Shown one piece after another: positions 62,300-64,000 of a stretch of DNA of 64,000 bases; within the stretch, counting starts at the first letter, position 1, and every line of letters begins with the position of its first letter. The translations under genes and the position numbers were made by a program. The notes beneath the pieces were generated by a model. The model did not search any database, had not been told where the DNA came from, and was given only the letters and a program-made list of their open reading frames with translations. Location: the NCBI GenBank assembly GCA_963978545.1, contig OZ021727.1, positions 48,025,385 to 48,089,384 of the forward strand. Reading direction: 5' to 3'. Source of the DNA: Linyphia triangularis. Its lineage: Eukaryota > Arthropoda > Arachnida > Araneae > Linyphiidae.

Positions 62300-63060
62300 T
62301 GACTTTTTTTCGACCATGGAATTAGAATACATTTTGCACAGAAGTTGGTTGATAGAAATGGGTCTGAATGCATGAAATTTTTGAGTACCTGGAATAGTTC
62401 GGGTGGTTAAGAATCGTTTCTGAAGGAAGATTTTTTTTCTCTTTCATACTGTAAGGAAGTTACATATGCAAACTGCATTTCTTCAATATTGGCAGTTGCC
62501 CATTCAAATAACTGTGGAGAAGTCATTATTTGACCTTTATATGGGCTCTCTGCAAACTGGCACGAACGGCTAGCCTTTTTAGGATACCTTCAGTGCCATC
62601 TGAAATTCCTTTACCATGGGCAGTGGCTAAAAAATTCCATTCTGCTTGAATTTCAAAATCTTTTTTATGGAAACACAGGTTTATAACAAATTTTCGATTT
62701 TTGTAGTGAGAAGCTGCACCATCAGAAAAGTACAAAAGTTTGTTAGGTTTCACTTTGAATTTTTTTTCCTATGAATTCAATCAAATGCCTTTGGAATAAG
62801 TGAAATGCTGTTGCATCATGGTGGAGACAGAAACTACTACGAAATTAAAATTGTCTACGACTTGGTCAGTGTCTCTTCTATAATAAATCACAAATGGATG
62901 TATAGTTGCTTGCGAATTATTCCAGTGGAATCCTTGTATTGCATCTTGAAGAATAAAGAATTAATTTTCAGAAAAATCACAAACTACTACATATTCACCT
63001 GATTTCAGATTTTGTTTACAAGCACTAAAAAAAGACGATTGTTCCTTAGCAATGCCGTAT
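62300..63060 (-). pseudogene. Decayed transposase-like protein of the long-TIR element
   Basis: Minus-strand pieces in order: KEQSSFFSACKQNLKSGEYV then VVCDFSEN, a stop, ILQDAIQGFHWNNSQATIHP then FVIYYRRDTDQ, a broken stretch, LLYFSDGAASHYKNRKFVIN with EWNFLATAHGKGISDG, then frame-shifted QLFEWATANIEEMQF and TRTIPGTQKFHAFRPISINQ. The FSDGAAS.YKN ... ATAHGKG..DG block recurs in uncharacterised transposon-encoded proteins of arthropods and other invertebrates; I recall the block but not a family name. It has several stops and frameshifts and is not functional. Confidence 0.6.
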
Positions 63061-63109
63061 AAGTTTGGTAAGTTTATACAGAAACGAATCAATAAAGTCA
63101 TCACAAGGG

Positions 63110-63267
63110 TGCTAGCTTCTAGACCCTTGTGATGTTGCGGGTTCGAGTCCCGTGTTAGGCATGGGTGTTTGTAAATGTATGTTGGCTTGTCTAATGACGA
63201 ATGTTTCGGTGCCTTATAGCCCTCGTGTTGCTGACGGCACCAGATAATTTGAATACAACCAACCAAC
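63110..63267 (+). repeat. 5'-truncated tRNA-derived SINE with 11-bp target duplication
   Basis: Same family as 32427-32590: GCTAGCTTCTAGAC, box B GGGTTCGAGTCCC, gttaggcatgggtgtttg, ggcttgtctaatgacgaatg and the tail caaccaacc. Exact duplications CATCACAAGGG lie at 63099-63109 and 63268-63278. Box A is missing. The reverse complement CCCTTGTGATG occurs inside the SINE at 63124-63134 where the relative has a different sequence. Confidence 0.85.
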
Positions 63268-64000
63268 CATCACAAGGGCTCGACAAAGTTTCAAGGTTAG
63301 ACCTGTCAACATTAATCCACTGTTTGTACGTAATTCTTGTAATATGGTGTTAATATGGCTTGGGTGTATGGGATATATTCCCATATACTTTCCCCTGGCT
63401 ACGCAACTGAATAAAAGAACCAAGATGAAAATCTTCACCATTTCCTTCCTTTTTAAAACTAGTCAATTTACACTCGATTCCCCGTATATTCGACTACATT
63501 AGGAAATGCTAATATGGGATTCTTCAGATCGCACTCAAAGACGATTATTGCGTGAAATTAAGGACAAGAGTTCAAATTTGAATTTATATTTTGGAATCCC
63601 ATTGCGGTCCCATTATAAAACTAACGTATTTGTGTAGAGAATTAATGTAAGAATAGCATATATTTTTTTGAAAAAAATAAAAATACCCTTTTTTGAGATA
63701 TTCAAGGTCAAAGGTAAAATCGTTTGACCTTAAAATGAAAATTTAAAAAAATATCCATAAATATTACATCATTAGAAATATCAAATCTTTATCTTTTTTT
63801 TTACACCAAAATCAATGTTTTATGATAATTAGGGACAAAATTATAACCAGATATATAAAGCAAGAAATGCGAAATTTTGACATTTTGGCCCATTTTTGAA
63901 GCTCCGCATTTCAGAAACCAAACGATATTCAATACCTAATATTGGCCATTTTTTCTTTTCTCTATAAACCCAACAAGTGAGCAAAATTTGAAAATGTCCC

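Larger units (their letters stand above)
61271..64000 (-). mobile_element. DNA transposon with long inverted repeats, running off the window
   Basis: Left arm 61271-61730 and right arm 63588-64000 (continuing beyond the window) are inverted copies: gaccgcaatgggat, ttctctacacaaata, tgagatattcaaggtca, aaggtcaaac and aattagggacaaaattataa appear complementary and in mirrored order. They enclose about 1.85 kb with a decayed transposase-like gene on the minus strand and a SINE. I cannot assign the superfamily; the outer end and target duplication are needed. Confidence 0.85.

Overview
This window is AT-rich, intron-rich, transposon-laden animal DNA. The one confidently identified host gene is the 3' two-thirds of an Abl (Abelson) non-receptor tyrosine kinase gene on the + strand, from the kinase N-lobe to the stop codon at 30000. 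Its kinase domain and its C-terminal RYGTLPKGARIGAYLDSL motif look arthropod. The mix of Gypsy, Tc1, hAT-like, piggyBac-like and tRNA-derived SINE sequences, together with long introns, suggests an arachnid, probably a spider. That placement is inference, not proof.

Layout. 1-1947: 3' part of a decayed Gypsy-type LTR retrotransposon (RT, RNase H, 3' LTR) lying in an Abl intron. 2931-30000: eight Abl exons. The first five (85, 178, 185, 153 and 90 nt) have the same lengths and phases as human ABL1 exons 5-9. An 84-nt exon of conserved phase (18225-18308) looks like an optional cassette, followed by a 102-nt linker exon and a 2.4-kb terminal exon. The terminal exon carries a PPPKR motif, the RYGTLPK motif, an FPPPP motif and the F-actin-binding domain. 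Abl introns hold a nearly intact Tc1 element, two or more families of non-autonomous CAGGG-ended elements with 5-6 bp target duplications, a canonical hAT element, a piggyBac-like MITE, a possible solo LTR and a tRNA-Asp-like relic.

30.4-64 kb has no recognised coding gene. It contains a TTAA-flanked fold-back element with a SINE inserted into one arm, a LINE 3' fragment, and a GC-rich island at about 38.0-39.1 kb with an NRF1-like palindrome and two consensus splice donors (candidate promoter and first exon of an unknown + strand gene). Further right are a second hAT element, a 4-kb imperfect inverted repeat containing a ~173-bp (AT)n tract, a possible solo LTR, several dispersed repeats, and at the right edge a transposon with inverted repeats over 400 bp flanking a decayed transposase-like gene on the minus strand.

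No new multigene system is visible. The most useful leads are the Abl cassette exon, the cluster of CAGGG elements with 5-6 bp target duplications, the long-TIR element at the right edge, the SINE with a target-complementary internal palindrome, and the candidate promoter island. All boundaries were read by eye; no alignment or search was run.
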